From Ruminiclostridium sp. (GTDB taxonomy: Bacteria; Bacillota; Clostridia; Oscillospirales; Ruminococcaceae), in NCBI GenBank assembly GCA_017465545.1, contig JAFTVY010000090.1:1-32457 (forward strand): a stretch of 32,457 nucleotides of DNA, read 5' to 3'. Each line of letters begins with the position of its first letter. The stretch's first letter is position 1. Below, in pieces: positions 5,913 to 13,144 of this stretch. Under the pieces are notes generated by a model. The model did not search any database. It saw only the letters and a list, made by a program, of their open reading frames with translations, and was not told the origin of the DNA. A program made the translations under genes and the position numbers.

Positions 5913-7122
5913 CCTTGATTTCCTCCCATTCTGCCAGCCACTCGTCGTTATGGGCGGCTATAAGATTCTTCGATTTTCTTACGTTTCGTATGTAGTTGTA
6001 GCGTGCTTCAAAAAAGCTGTAATTATCCTTGTCGCATTCTTCGAAGATTATCATACATCTTCTTTCCATACTTGAGTTTATACCCTCGGAATATAAATCC
6101 ACTTTTATATGATTATATTCCTTCCAGGCGTCCTTGTAGATAATCTGGAAAAGTGCATATGAAAGCACGTTTTCAGTAACCATAAATCTGAAGCGCTTTT
6201 CCTTTACCGCCTGAGCAAAAATGGGATCGTGCTCCTTCAGGGCGGTAACGCCTGCATAGGAGCCGTAGAATACCGCTTCGGGACAGCTTTCAAGAGAGCT
6301 GTTACCCAGCTTCATATTGTCAACGGCGTCGTTTACAGCGCAGGAGCTTGGCGCATTTATGATTATCTCAAGAGAAAAATCAGGATCCCTCAGAAGCTGT
6401 GCAAAGATATTGAACAGCAGACCTCTGTCATATGCATAGTGATCAAGCATATCCCTTTGCGGGGTGAAAATGGTGCTTGCTGCATAGCATGACATACGTA
6501 TCTGCTTTATCTTCTGCTCTCCCGTAAATTCATTGCCCGATTTTACGGCTTCGATAAGCTCTCTTCCAAAACGGTTTTCGAGCGTTGCCAGTTCTGATTC
6601 TATAACAGTTCTTGCCGCAAGAAAGGTTCCGCCTCTTGCAGTACAGCGATCCTTCCAGTCAAGTAAATCTATCAGCGTCTTCTGTGATATATCCTGGCTG
6701 TAAAGCTGTTCCATTACCGAATAGAAGTTACTCATATCCTTTGTCAGCGTATAATAGTGACACCCTGCAAGTCCCTTGATTTTGTCGGGGAGGTTCTTCG
6801 GCACGTTGAATTCTCCGAGAGTAACCACCAGCACCTTTGTAGCATTGCTTGTAAATGCCGCTTCAAGCTCCTGATAGTACATTGCTTCAGGATCGTCGGG
6901 GTTGAGGTTATCCAGTGAACCCGGAGTCAGCACACAAAGAAAATAGGGAGACTGCTCTATTATTTCTATAATATCATCTTTGTATCGCCCTTGATGGAGT
7001 GAATATATATCCAGAAAGGGATTCATACCCTTTGAACTGAAAAAATCATAAATTCTGCCGGCAAGATGTCTGTTATCGTGCCTGTGATTTATAAATACAC
7101 CGTATTTTTTCGCTTCTGTCAC
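5905..7122 (-). CDS. TIR-domain protein with unknown C-terminal domain
   Basis: A 405-aa protein with a GTG start behind AAAAGGAG. Residues 6-135 read as a TIR fold: box 1 YGVFINHRHDNRHLAGRIYDF, then FLDIYSLHQGRYKDDI (BB-loop region), YFLCVLTPGSL, and MYYQELEAAF, whose Glu85 fits the catalytic glutamate of NAD-consuming bacterial TIRs. Residues about 160-405 form a second, soluble alpha/beta region with no motif I recognise (for example FTPQRDMLDHYAYDRGLLFNIFAQLL, 218-243, given here only as a landmark by position). There is no membrane segment. Bacterial TIRs are often abortive-infection effectors, with sensing by an attached domain or partner. The gene lies in an accessory region with an RM system and overlaps the cupin gene. 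A defence role is an inference. Confidence 0.85.
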   Translation of the reverse strand: MTEAKKYGVFINHRHDNRHLAGRIYDFFSSKGMNPFLDIYSLHQGRYKDDIIEIIEQSPYFLCVLTPGSLDNLNPDDPEAMYYQELEAAFTSNATKVLVVTLGEFNVPKNLPDKIKGLAGCHYYTLTKDMSNFYSVMEQLYSQDISQKTLIDLLDWKDRCTARGGTFLAARTVIESELATLENRFGRELIEAVKSGNEFTGEQKIKQIRMSCYAASTIFTPQRDMLDHYAYDRGLLFNIFAQLLRDPDFSLEIIINAPSSCAVNDAVDNMKLGNSSLESCPEAVFYGSYAGVTALKEHDPIFAQAVKEKRFRFMVTENVLSYALFQIIYKDAWKEYNHIKVDLYSEGINSSMERRCMIIFEECDKDNYSFFEARYNYIRNVRKSKNLIAAHNDEWLAEWEEIKDE

Positions 7123-7222
7123 TTTTTTGACTCCTTTTCATAGTCGGATAAATTAAATCGCCTGACAATCACAGATTTTGTATAATGCGGTATTGCTTCG
7201 GATTATCGCGGCTATAATATGC

Positions 7223-7573
7223 TTACCATTCATCGTGCTTTATGCCTAATCTCTGGTTCAATAATCCGTTCAGATATGCACGGTCTGTTTCGCCTATTTC
7301 AACTTCCAGTTCAGTATTGTTCGGATCGTCAACCTGCTTCCAATAGAGATACGTCAGCCGTTCAACTTCCCTTAAATTGCTGTTATTGGCATAAACAATA
7401 ACTGCTCTTTTATTTCCGGAGGCAAGCCACTCTGCGTCAGCTGAAAAATACCTGTCCCAATTGTTGTCAAAGGGGTAAAGGATAAAGACGTTTTCATCAT
7501 CTGTGTCAGCGTTTATCACCAGACCGAACAGAGATAATTCGTATTCTTTTCCGTTAACATAATACTTAGCCAT
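7223..7573 (-). CDS. Hypothetical protein, 116 aa
   Basis: A soluble, acidic 116-aa protein with a strong ribosome binding site (AAAGGAGAAG) eight bases or so before ATG. It starts MAKYYVNGKEYELSLFGLV and has a largely beta pattern at the N-terminus, a central stretch rich in Asp/Asn/Trp, and a helical C-terminus (ETDRAYLNGLLNQRLG). I do not recognise a family. It is on the same strand as the TIR gene and 100 bases upstream of it. No convincing terminator separates them, so it may be the first gene of a hypothetical-TIR-cupin transcript. No catalytic motif is visible. Confidence 0.7.
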   Translation of the reverse strand: MAKYYVNGKEYELSLFGLVINADTDDENVFILYPFDNNWDRYFSADAEWLASGNKRAVIVYANNSNLREVERLTYLYWKQVDDPNNTELEVEIGETDRAYLNGLLNQRLGIKHDEW

Positions 7574-7671
7574 TGTACTTCTCCTTTCATATGACTTTAA
7601 TTAATTGTACTAAAAATTGTGTGCCTTATTTGGTACATTTTTAAGTGTCTGAACCATTCTTTCAATGATTT

Positions 7672-7852
7672 GATGATGTGCATCATGAATTGAAACCTTG
7701 TTTCATAATTTCTCGTCGGCGTTCCGCCTCCTTTGTGAATTGAATTGCCTTTTCCTTTTATGCCCCGCAGGGCAATTCATGACCGAAGGTCAATTCATGC
7801 ACGTCAGTGCAATTCACGCCGACGGCAATTCATTGCATCGTGTGAAACGTAC
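7672..7852. repeat. Hairpin array / imperfect palindromic element
   Basis: This gene-free stretch (7574-7908 between start and stop codons) is packed with short hairpins. From 7762 onward, four different small hairpins follow at 18-19-bp spacing, separated by AATTCA(T): GCCC-CGCA-GGGC (7762-7773), GACC-GAA-GGTC (7781-7791), GCAC-GTCA-GTGC (7799-7810), GCC-GAC-GGC (7818-7826). The left half holds the inverse linker (ATGAATTG, GTGAATTG, GAATTGCC) plus ATGATG-tg-CATCAT, GAAAC-ctt-GTTTC and GGCG-ttc-CGCC. Longer pairings clamp the ends: CGTCGGCG (7714-7721) with CGCCGACG (7817-7824), and GTTTCA (7700-7705) with TGAAAC (7843-7848). Its last 23 bases recur at 8770-8792. It has no coding sign. Confidence 0.75.
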
Positions 7853-7908
7853 CTATGTATTTCTGCTTTTTTGTTTTTGATAACGTTTGTGCTAACCGGA
7901 TTTTATAA

Positions 7909-8700
7909 TCATCTGAGTTTTTCGTAATATGCGTTCAGCATTTCACGTGTAACGGGCATATCAGAATCCTTCATTTCCCTATAAATCATATCCGTAAGCA
8001 TTATAAGGCTTTCCCATAATTCATCTGAGCTTTTCCCGGTTACGTAAGTACGCATTATTTCCGCTTTTTCATTTTCGGGCAATCTGTCTGTTTCACGATT
8101 CAGATTACTTTCTAATCTGTAGCGGTCAGATAACAGATCAATGTACAGCTTTCTGATATATTCAAGCTCTCCGATTGCACGGAAATAATGACCTCGCTTT
8201 ATAGCAACTGCGATATGCATCATACGTGCCCAGGCTGAATTACGTGTTAATTCTATATCCTTCTTCTGCTTATCACCGAACACTTTATCGTCCATCCATT
8301 CTCTGGATTGAACCATTTTCTCTTCAACAACACCTGATTTATCAAAAATAACTTTGAAAGCAGGCTTTAGTGCGGCGGCATATTCATATGCACCGTAGCC
8401 GATATCTATTTCTAAAAGATTATCAAGCAGGAAAACCTGAAGATGTATTGCTTCTTCTTGTGAAAAATACGTAACGCCATATTTTTCGCTGATTTTTTGA
8501 TGCATATACCCCATAACTTCCAACATAGATTCATCACAGTCGAGTGCAATAACAAAATCTAAATCGGAATATTCATCATGATAGCCTATAGCTCCTGAGC
8601 CTACCTGAACCAGAGATATTATTTTGCTACACTCTCCGACAATTGACAAAATATATTCAAATGCTTCCTGCCTGTCCTTTACGTTGAAAATTCCGCTCAT
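7909..8700 (-). CDS. Nucleotidyltransferase (aminoglycoside 6-adenylyltransferase-like fold)
   Basis: A 263-aa protein with strong SD CGGAGGT before ATG. The Pol-beta nucleotidyltransferase signature is present near the N-terminus: VGSGAIGYHDEYSDLDFVI (about 33-51), giving GSG and the DxD pair of SDLD that binds Mg-ATP. A third acidic strand, LLEIDIGYG (about 94-102), supplies the last carboxylate. The C-terminal two thirds is helical, as in ANT/AadE-like enzymes, with WARMMHIAVAIKRGHYFRAIGELEYIRKL resembling the helical bundle (about 156-184). Such enzymes adenylylate aminoglycosides or act as antitoxin/toxin nucleotidyltransferases. Sequence distance from classic ANT(6) looks large, so resistance should not be assumed. 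It is flanked by 23-bp direct repeats (7830-7852, 8770-8792). Confidence 0.75.
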   Translation of the reverse strand: MSGIFNVKDRQEAFEYILSIVGECSKIISLVQVGSGAIGYHDEYSDLDFVIALDCDESMLEVMGYMHQKISEKYGVTYFSQEEAIHLQVFLLDNLLEIDIGYGAYEYAAALKPAFKVIFDKSGVVEEKMVQSREWMDDKVFGDKQKKDIELTRNSAWARMMHIAVAIKRGHYFRAIGELEYIRKLYIDLLSDRYRLESNLNRETDRLPENEKAEIMRTYVTGKSSDELWESLIMLTDMIYREMKDSDMPVTREMLNAYYEKLR

Positions 8701-8769
8701 TTTTTACCTCCGTTACAATTGTTTATATAACCTGCATATATATCTATCTCTGTAGCTGAATCCGATTAA

Positions 8770-8792
8770 TCATTGCATCGTGTGAAACGTAC
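8770..8792 (+). repeat. Second copy of 23-bp direct repeat flanking nucleotidyltransferase gene
   Basis: Identical over 23 bases to 7830-7852 (core GCATCGTGTGAAACGTAC), in the same orientation, 940 bp apart. The first copy is the right end of the hairpin array; this one stands alone upstream of the nucleotidyltransferase start. Confidence 0.85.
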
Positions 8793-8943
8793 TATACATT
8801 CTATATGTGTCATAAGAGCAAAAGGTCTCAAAATGGTCAAAAAACAGAGGTTGTAAGTGCAAAAAGTCCCAAAATCATAGGTGGAAAGAAACATTTATCT
8901 CTAAAATTCGGCACAAGGCATCATTGGTTAAACTTGTGACTTG

Positions 8944-8961
8944 GTTCTTGGAAACATATCA
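8944..8961 (+). repeat. Left boundary direct repeat of RM operon
   Basis: GTTCTTGGAAACATATCA matches 11611-11628 (GTTTGGGGAAACATATCA) at 15 of 18 positions, with the last 12 identical. The methyltransferase stop codon (TGA on minus, 8959-8961) lies inside it. The two copies bracket the complete four-gene operon and its promoter. Confidence 0.55.
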
Positions 8962-9936
8962 TAATAGAATTTGTTGTATTTGCTTTGCCACTGCAAACGC
9001 CAAGTTTACAGGAACGGCATTGCCAATCATTTTGTATGCATCGGCAACATCTGTATATACAAATTCAAAGGTATCTGGGAATGTTTGAATCCTTGCACAT
9101 TCTCTGACACTTAATCTACGATATAATTCCTCTTTGCCTTTTACAAATTCTCGTTTGTTCTGTTCGATAAATACCATTTTGGGAGCCTGCGGGTGTATGG
9201 GCGCGTGGCGACCTCCAGCCTGAATGGTAAAGGAAGGCTCGTCCCATGAGCGAACACGATTACGTGACATATAAATTGTTGAAAAACCACCTATCATGTA
9301 TTCGTGGTTGAGGAACTTGCAGTTTGCTCCATTCGTTTTGTTGGATTTTAATGCAGGAATTGCTGTTTCTCTTAAATCCCAAATGGCATCGTATAATGTG
9401 TACTTTCTTTTTTGAGGTTCAGGAAATACAAATCTCATATTCAAATCTTTGCGTATACCCACATAAAAAACTCTTTTTCTATCTTGCGGAACACCATAAT
9501 CCACAGCATTGACAAGCGTGACGGATATGTTGTATCCCGCATCTTCAAAGCTTTGGATGATATTTTGTACCGCTTCACGATGCATATCGGCAAGCATTCC
9601 CGAAACATTTTCGGCAACAAAAAATTTAGGCTGTTTATTCCTCAAAATTCTTATGTATTCATAGAACAACTTACCGCGCTCGTCATTTATGCCACGTAAA
9701 GCACCGGCTTCGCTCCAACTTTGACAAGGCGGACCACCGATAATACCATCACATTCGGGAATGTCCGAAGACGGAATAAGACGGATATCTCTTTTGTCAA
9801 GTGGCGCCATATGATTTCTCTCATAGGTAGCCCATATAGTTTTATCAAATTCGTTAGCGAAGACGATTTCAAACCCGGCTTTTTCAAAGCCCAAGTCCAT
9901 ACCGCCCGCTCCTGAAAATAAACTTACAACTTTCAC
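8959..9936 (-). CDS. DNA (cytosine-5) methyltransferase, HaeIII-like (predicted GGCC)
   Basis: Numbered from the GTG at 9936, this is a 325-aa C5-methyltransferase. Motif I is [11 protein letters not shown] (7-17), the catalytic motif is [12 protein letters not shown] with Cys71, ENV is at 109-111 and QDRKRV at 151-156. The target-recognition region includes [15 protein letters not shown] and [20 protein letters not shown], and motif X is GNAVPVNLA. From memory, these recognition-region strings closely parallel M.HaeIII (GGCC), so GGCC is the predicted target. I prefer the GTG start because GAGGT lies just upstream and M.HaeIII begins at the same place; a TTG at 9951 would overlap the endonuclease gene. 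It is the last gene of the RM operon. Confidence 0.93.
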   Translation of the reverse strand: MKVVSLFSGAGGMDLGFEKAGFEIVFANEFDKTIWATYERNHMAPLDKRDIRLIPSSDIPECDGIIGGPPCQSWSEAGALRGINDERGKLFYEYIRILRNKQPKFFVAENVSGMLADMHREAVQNIIQSFEDAGYNISVTLVNAVDYGVPQDRKRVFYVGIRKDLNMRFVFPEPQKRKYTLYDAIWDLRETAIPALKSNKTNGANCKFLNHEYMIGGFSTIYMSRNRVRSWDEPSFTIQAGGRHAPIHPQAPKMVFIEQNKREFVKGKEELYRRLSVRECARIQTFPDTFEFVYTDVADAYKMIGNAVPVNLAFAVAKQIQQILL

Positions 9937-9940
9937 TTTG

Positions 9941-10783
9941 TTACCTCGCAAATGTAATTACTACAACTTTTTTCATAATAGCAGGATTGTTAGGATCTTT
10001 TATTTCTTTAAATTTTATACTGATACCCGGCTCACTTTCAATCTTATTTCTGTCAGCTTTCGGGAAAGATTCATATTTTTCAAAGTTAATAATAGCAAGG
10101 AAATTGAATGCCTTTGTAGTATCAAATTCGTAAGCATATCTGAAAACACGGAACGGATTTTCAATGTGCCACATTCCACGCAATCTCAAGTAAGTAATAC
10201 CGAGAGGATCGACATGATTCACTCTGCCGAGTTCGTTAGTTTCCGCAAATTCGATGTCAGGAATTTCAAGGACACCATTCTTAATTTGGGTGCGTATTCT
10301 CTCATATATTTCACGGCTGGCCGCATAATCTTCACCATATACGAAACAAAGTTGCCTGATTTCTTCGTTTTTGACAACACCTACTGTGAAAATTAAATCT
10401 TTTTCATTCCAAGCACCTCCGTCACAAGTTTTGCAAGCTGTAGTAATCATAGTGCTATCACGGTAAATTTTTGCTTTGGGGTAGGAGCTATTCAATGCCA
10501 ATGCGGAAGTAGGAGATTCTATTTTCTTGACTTCAATAGCATCGCCCCCACGCAATATAGCATCAGGGGGATTATTCTGATTTCCAAGATAAGCAAATGT
10601 TTCGGAATGCGCTCTCATAGCATCAGTTTCATCAAGCCCATAAGAGTTGGCAAAAGAATCCCTAATGAAATGTTCTAAAGCGTCCCCCATATTGTTGGCT
10701 CTGTTTTTGGCATAGTAATGTTCGCCAGTCTTGTAGACAGGGCAATGATAAATATTGTAAATTGCTTGAATTATATTACTCAT
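9941..10783 (-). CDS. Type II restriction endonuclease, NgoPII-like (predicted GGCC)
   Basis: A 280-aa protein from the ATG at 10783 (SD GAGGATACTGAAA before it). It opens [12 protein letters not shown] and carries [16 protein letters not shown] (27-42), typical of the NgoPII family of GGCC-cutting enzymes. The PD-(D/E)XK site is visible: Asp74 in [17 protein letters not shown] and Glu84-x-Lys86. The match with a HaeIII-like methyltransferase gives a coherent GGCC-specific Type II system. Its start overlaps the stop of the upstream membrane-protein gene by 8 bases, and four bases separate its stop from the methyltransferase GTG. A frame open from 10843 would add 20 residues, but they overlap the upstream gene heavily and lack a ribosome site. 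Confidence 0.9.
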   Translation of the reverse strand: MSNIIQAIYNIYHCPVYKTGEHYYAKNRANNMGDALEHFIRDSFANSYGLDETDAMRAHSETFAYLGNQNNPPDAILRGGDAIEVKKIESPTSALALNSSYPKAKIYRDSTMITTACKTCDGGAWNEKDLIFTVGVVKNEEIRQLCFVYGEDYAASREIYERIRTQIKNGVLEIPDIEFAETNELGRVNHVDPLGITYLRLRGMWHIENPFRVFRYAYEFDTTKAFNFLAIINFEKYESFPKADRNKIESEPGISIKFKEIKDPNNPAIMKKVVVITFAR

Positions 10784-11291
10784 TTTCAGTATCCTCGTTT
10801 TCTGTCTTTGCTTGTGGTTTTTGTTGTGAAAAATTAGTTGCAATAAGCCCTAAAAGTGCATTATAGTTATTTTGAGAGGTTGTTTGCATATTAATTTGGT
10901 CCACAAGACCTTGTGGAATGTAAGGGCTTTGAATGGTCTCCCATGTAACCTTTTCCTTGTAACCCAGAGAATTTGCCATTGTTTCTAAAAGTTTACACTT
11001 TGCCGTTTCAATAGCTTTTTTCTGAACTTCATTGGGATTTTGAATAGAATATTTTTCATATAAATCTTTCCAAGCATCGCGTACAGATTTGTCATCCGCA
11101 AAAACAATATCTATAATATTCAGGGCTTGCACACTCGCAACTGTCCAACCATATATTCTTGCAGTCATAAGTGTTTTGAATATATTCATTTTATCTTCTC
11201 GTTTTTTTGCTCGGTCTTGTAACCATTGACCGATAAGAACGGCAGCGATAGGAATAATTATAATTGCCGCTAAATTAGCCCACTCCATCAT
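10776..11291 (-). CDS. Small membrane-anchored protein in RM operon (DUF6680-like)
   Basis: A 171-aa protein with one N-terminal membrane helix (residues about 4-24, LAAIIIIPIAAVLIGQWL) followed by a basic stop-transfer segment (DRAKKREDK) and a cytoplasmic helical domain. The domain contains IFKTLMTARIYG...VQALNIIDIVF, AWKDLYEKY and KLLETMANSLGY, a pattern I associate with the DUF6680 family seen beside defence genes. No catalytic residues are evident. The start ATG overlaps the XRE gene stop as ATGA, and its stop overlaps the endonuclease start, so the gene is embedded in the operon on both sides. The role is unknown. A link to restriction or anti-phage signalling is inferred from context only. 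Confidence 0.75.
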   Translation of the reverse strand: MMEWANLAAIIIIPIAAVLIGQWLQDRAKKREDKMNIFKTLMTARIYGWTVASVQALNIIDIVFADDKSVRDAWKDLYEKYSIQNPNEVQKKAIETAKCKLLETMANSLGYKEKVTWETIQSPYIPQGLVDQINMQTTSQNNYNALLGLIATNFSQQKPQAKTENEDTENE

Positions 11292-11497
11292 TTATCCTCC
11301 TGTGTCAAATCCATAATATCATCAAAACTGCACTCCAACACATTACAGATTCGGAGCATAATATCCATAGACACGGTTTCGTTCTTGCCAAGCTTGGCAA
11401 GTGTGGTAGTTGACATGTCCGTAGCAAGTCGCAAATCGGTTTTTGTCATGCCCTTATCTATGAGCAATTTCCATAGTTTATTGTAGCTTACTGCCAT
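11288..11497 (-). CDS. XRE-family regulator (controller-like) of RM operon
   Basis: A 69-aa single helix-turn-helix protein. Residues 5-65 form a Cro/C1-type fold: WKLLIDKGMTKTDLRLATDMSTTTLAKLGKNETV, with recognition helix STTTLAKLGK, and the ending CNVLECSFDDIMDL. It is first in the operon, directly behind the promoter at 11530-11558, and overlaps the next gene by 4 bases. Its size and position match controller (C) proteins that time endonuclease expression. I found no clear C-box palindrome near the promoter, so autoregulation is inferred. Confidence 0.85.
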   Translation of the reverse strand: MAVSYNKLWKLLIDKGMTKTDLRLATDMSTTTLAKLGKNETVSMDIMLRICNVLECSFDDIMDLTQEDK

Positions 11498-11529
11498 ATG
11501 TAAAACCTCGTTCTTTCAAAGTTGATTCT

Positions 11530-11558
11530 ATTATAACACATCAATGCACAAAATTCAA
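11530..11558 (-). promoter_or_regulatory. RM operon promoter
   Basis: On minus, TTGAAT (11553-11558) and perfect TATAAT (11530-11535) with a 17-bp spacer. It lies about 33 bases upstream of the XRE start and inside the boundary repeat at 11611. Confidence 0.8.
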
Positions 11559-11610
11559 CAAAACATCCACAAAAATAAATATTTTATACGCAGAATTTGA
11601 TATTCAATCC

Positions 11611-11722
11611 GTTTGGGGAAACATATCAAAGAGCGTTTTTTGTTGTGAGGTATCCATCCCAAAAGAAAAATCAGCGATTTTAGGGTAAAAACAACCGTTT
11701 TTCCCAATATGTTTCCTCAAAC
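11611..11722. repeat. 16-bp inverted repeat element at RM right boundary
   Basis: GTTTGGGGAAACATAT (11611-11626) is the inverse of ATATGTTTCCTCAAAC (11707-11722) with a single mismatch, enclosing 80 bp. Bases 11611-11628 also act as the right partner of the direct repeat at 8944-8961. A further related copy of the core (GGAAACATATCC) lies in the rlmD coding sequence at 11922-11933. The rest of the gene-free stretch 11498-11866 holds the RM promoter and the rlmD terminator; I see no other feature in it. Confidence 0.6.
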
Positions 11723-11786
11723 TGAAGAATTTTGGATTTTTGACCTTAGGTCGAAAATCACATTTGTCCCAAGACAAAAATCAAGC

Positions 11787-11838
11787 AAAACGAAAAAAAG
11801 AACAGCCTTTTGACCGAGAAATAGGCTCAAAAGGCTGT
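11787..11838 (-). terminator. rlmD terminator
   Basis: Perfect 12-bp stem ACAGCCTTTTGA (11802-11813) with TCAAAAGGCTGT (11827-11838). On minus it is followed by CTTTTTTTCGTTTT. It lies 28 bases after the rlmD stop. Confidence 0.9.
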
Positions 11839-11866
11839 AAAATGCCCATTTTAGGGTCAAAATCGC

Positions 11867-13015
11867 TTATTTTCGCGTCAGACAAACGACACTTTCAACA
11901 TGCCTCGTATGTGGAAACATATCCACAGGCTGAATCTTTTCCGCTCTGTAGCCTTTATGCAGAAGATACTGCATATCTCTTGCAAGGGTTTCGGGGTTGC
12001 AGGAGATATAAACTATTCTGTCGGGCGACAGCTTTACAAGACTCTGCAAAAATTCTCTGCTACAGCCTGCCCTTGGTGGATCGGTGAATACTACGTCTGC
12101 CTTTTCGCCCTTTTGGGCAAGAGCAACCATAAATTTCCCTGCATCGTCGCAGAAAAATTCTTCGTTTGCGATATTATTCAGCTCCGCATTTTTTTTAGCG
12201 TCATCAATAGCCGACTGATTTAATTCAACGCCGATTACCTTCTTTACCTTCTCAGCGGCAATAAGTCCTATTGTACCCGTGCCGCAGTAGGCGTCTATTA
12301 CCACGTCGGAGGGCTTTAGGTCAGCAAGCTCCATAGCCTTGCTGTAAAGAAATTCCGTCTGAACGGGATTTATCTGATAGAAGGAACGGGGACTTATTCT
12401 GAATTTTTTACCACAGAGGATATCCTCAATATACCCGTCACCGTAAAGAATCTCGCTCTTTTCTCCCAGCGACAGAAAAAGCTCTGTGTCGTTTATATTC
12501 CGTACTATGGTTTTTATATCGGGAAATTTATTTATAAGCGCATTGACAAAGGAACGCACTGACGGGAATTTCCCTTCTGCCGTTACTATGACCAGCATAA
12601 TTTCATTTGTGGCAAAGCCTCTTCTTATCAGCATGTGACGGACAAAGCCGCTTTTCGTCTCCTCGTTGTAAGGCTTCATCTTGAAGCTTTCAAAGAGCTT
12701 TCTGCAATGAAGGGAAATCTCGTTTGACAGCTTATCCTCGATAAGACAGTTATCCGTTTCGGTTATCCTGCCCGTGACCGACTGATAAATGCCCGAAGTC
12801 AGCTTTCCGTTCTTTTTGAAAAAAGCCGCTTGCATCTTATTGCGGTAATGGTAGGGGCAGTCCATACCTTTTATCTCATCTATATGACAAAATCTGCCCA
12901 TAAGCTTTATGATTCTTGTCTGCTTGTAGCTCAGCTGTGAGGGGTAATCAAGATTGCTCAGCTGACAGCCACTACATTTTTTCTTATATGGACAGCTTGT
13001 GATGTTTTCTGACAT
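11867..13015 (-). CDS. rlmD: 23S rRNA (uracil-5-)-methyltransferase, RlmD/RumA family
   Basis: A 382-aa RlmD/TrmA-family enzyme. The iron-sulfur cluster cysteines are at 8, 14, 17 and 90 (SCPYKKKCSGC and DNC). SAM-binding VIDAYCGTGTIGL and catalytic VYISCNPETLARD follow, and the protein ends in the family-typical DMFPHTRHVESVVCLTR. The reaction is SAM-dependent 5-methylation of uracil in 23S rRNA. The N-terminal TRAM domain of E. coli RlmD is missing, as in many short Firmicutes homologues, so the exact target (U747, U1939 or both) is uncertain. It has its own promoter (13048-13076) and terminator (11787-11838), hence is monocistronic. Confidence 0.9.
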   Translation of the reverse strand: MSENITSCPYKKKCSGCQLSNLDYPSQLSYKQTRIIKLMGRFCHIDEIKGMDCPYHYRNKMQAAFFKKNGKLTSGIYQSVTGRITETDNCLIEDKLSNEISLHCRKLFESFKMKPYNEETKSGFVRHMLIRRGFATNEIMLVIVTAEGKFPSVRSFVNALINKFPDIKTIVRNINDTELFLSLGEKSEILYGDGYIEDILCGKKFRISPRSFYQINPVQTEFLYSKAMELADLKPSDVVIDAYCGTGTIGLIAAEKVKKVIGVELNQSAIDDAKKNAELNNIANEEFFCDDAGKFMVALAQKGEKADVVFTDPPRAGCSREFLQSLVKLSPDRIVYISCNPETLARDMQYLLHKGYRAEKIQPVDMFPHTRHVESVVCLTRK

Positions 13016-13047
13016 TGTACCTGTTCCTTTTTAGTTATTATATATCT

Positions 13048-13076
13048 ATTATATAATAATTGAAAGCTGATTTCAA
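13048..13076 (-). promoter_or_regulatory. rlmD promoter
   Basis: On minus, TTGAAA (13071-13076) and TATAAT (13048-13053) with a 17-bp spacer. SD AAAGGAACAGG precedes the start ATG. Confidence 0.8.
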
Positions 13077-13082
13077 GAGTAT

Positions 13083-13136
13083 CGGGAATATAAAAAGGGA
13101 TTGTATAAAAGCTTTTTGTTTTTATACAATCCCTTT
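13083..13136 (-). terminator. Terminator of sigma/WG operon
   Basis: A 17-bp perfect stem (AAAGGGATTGTATAAAA at 13094-13110 with its complement at 13120-13136) is followed on minus by TTATATT. It lies nine bases after the WG-repeat gene stop. Confidence 0.85.
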
Positions 13137-13144
13137 GTTACGTA

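Noticed and set aside
7123-7222. Promoter for the TIR gene
   Set aside because: TTGTCA and several AT-rich hexamers occur but none at 16-18-bp spacing; no site can be called.
7741-7833. Possible CRISPR array because of regularly spaced short repeats
   Set aside because: Spacing is only 18-19 bp, the repeated unit is seven bases (AATTCAT), the intervening parts are all self-complementary hairpins, and no cas gene is nearby.
8816-8880. Pair of imperfect direct repeats (GCAAAAGGTCTCAAAAT / GCAAAAAGTCCCAAAAT) suggesting iterons
   Set aside because: Only two copies, AT-rich and short; no replication or transposase gene nearby.
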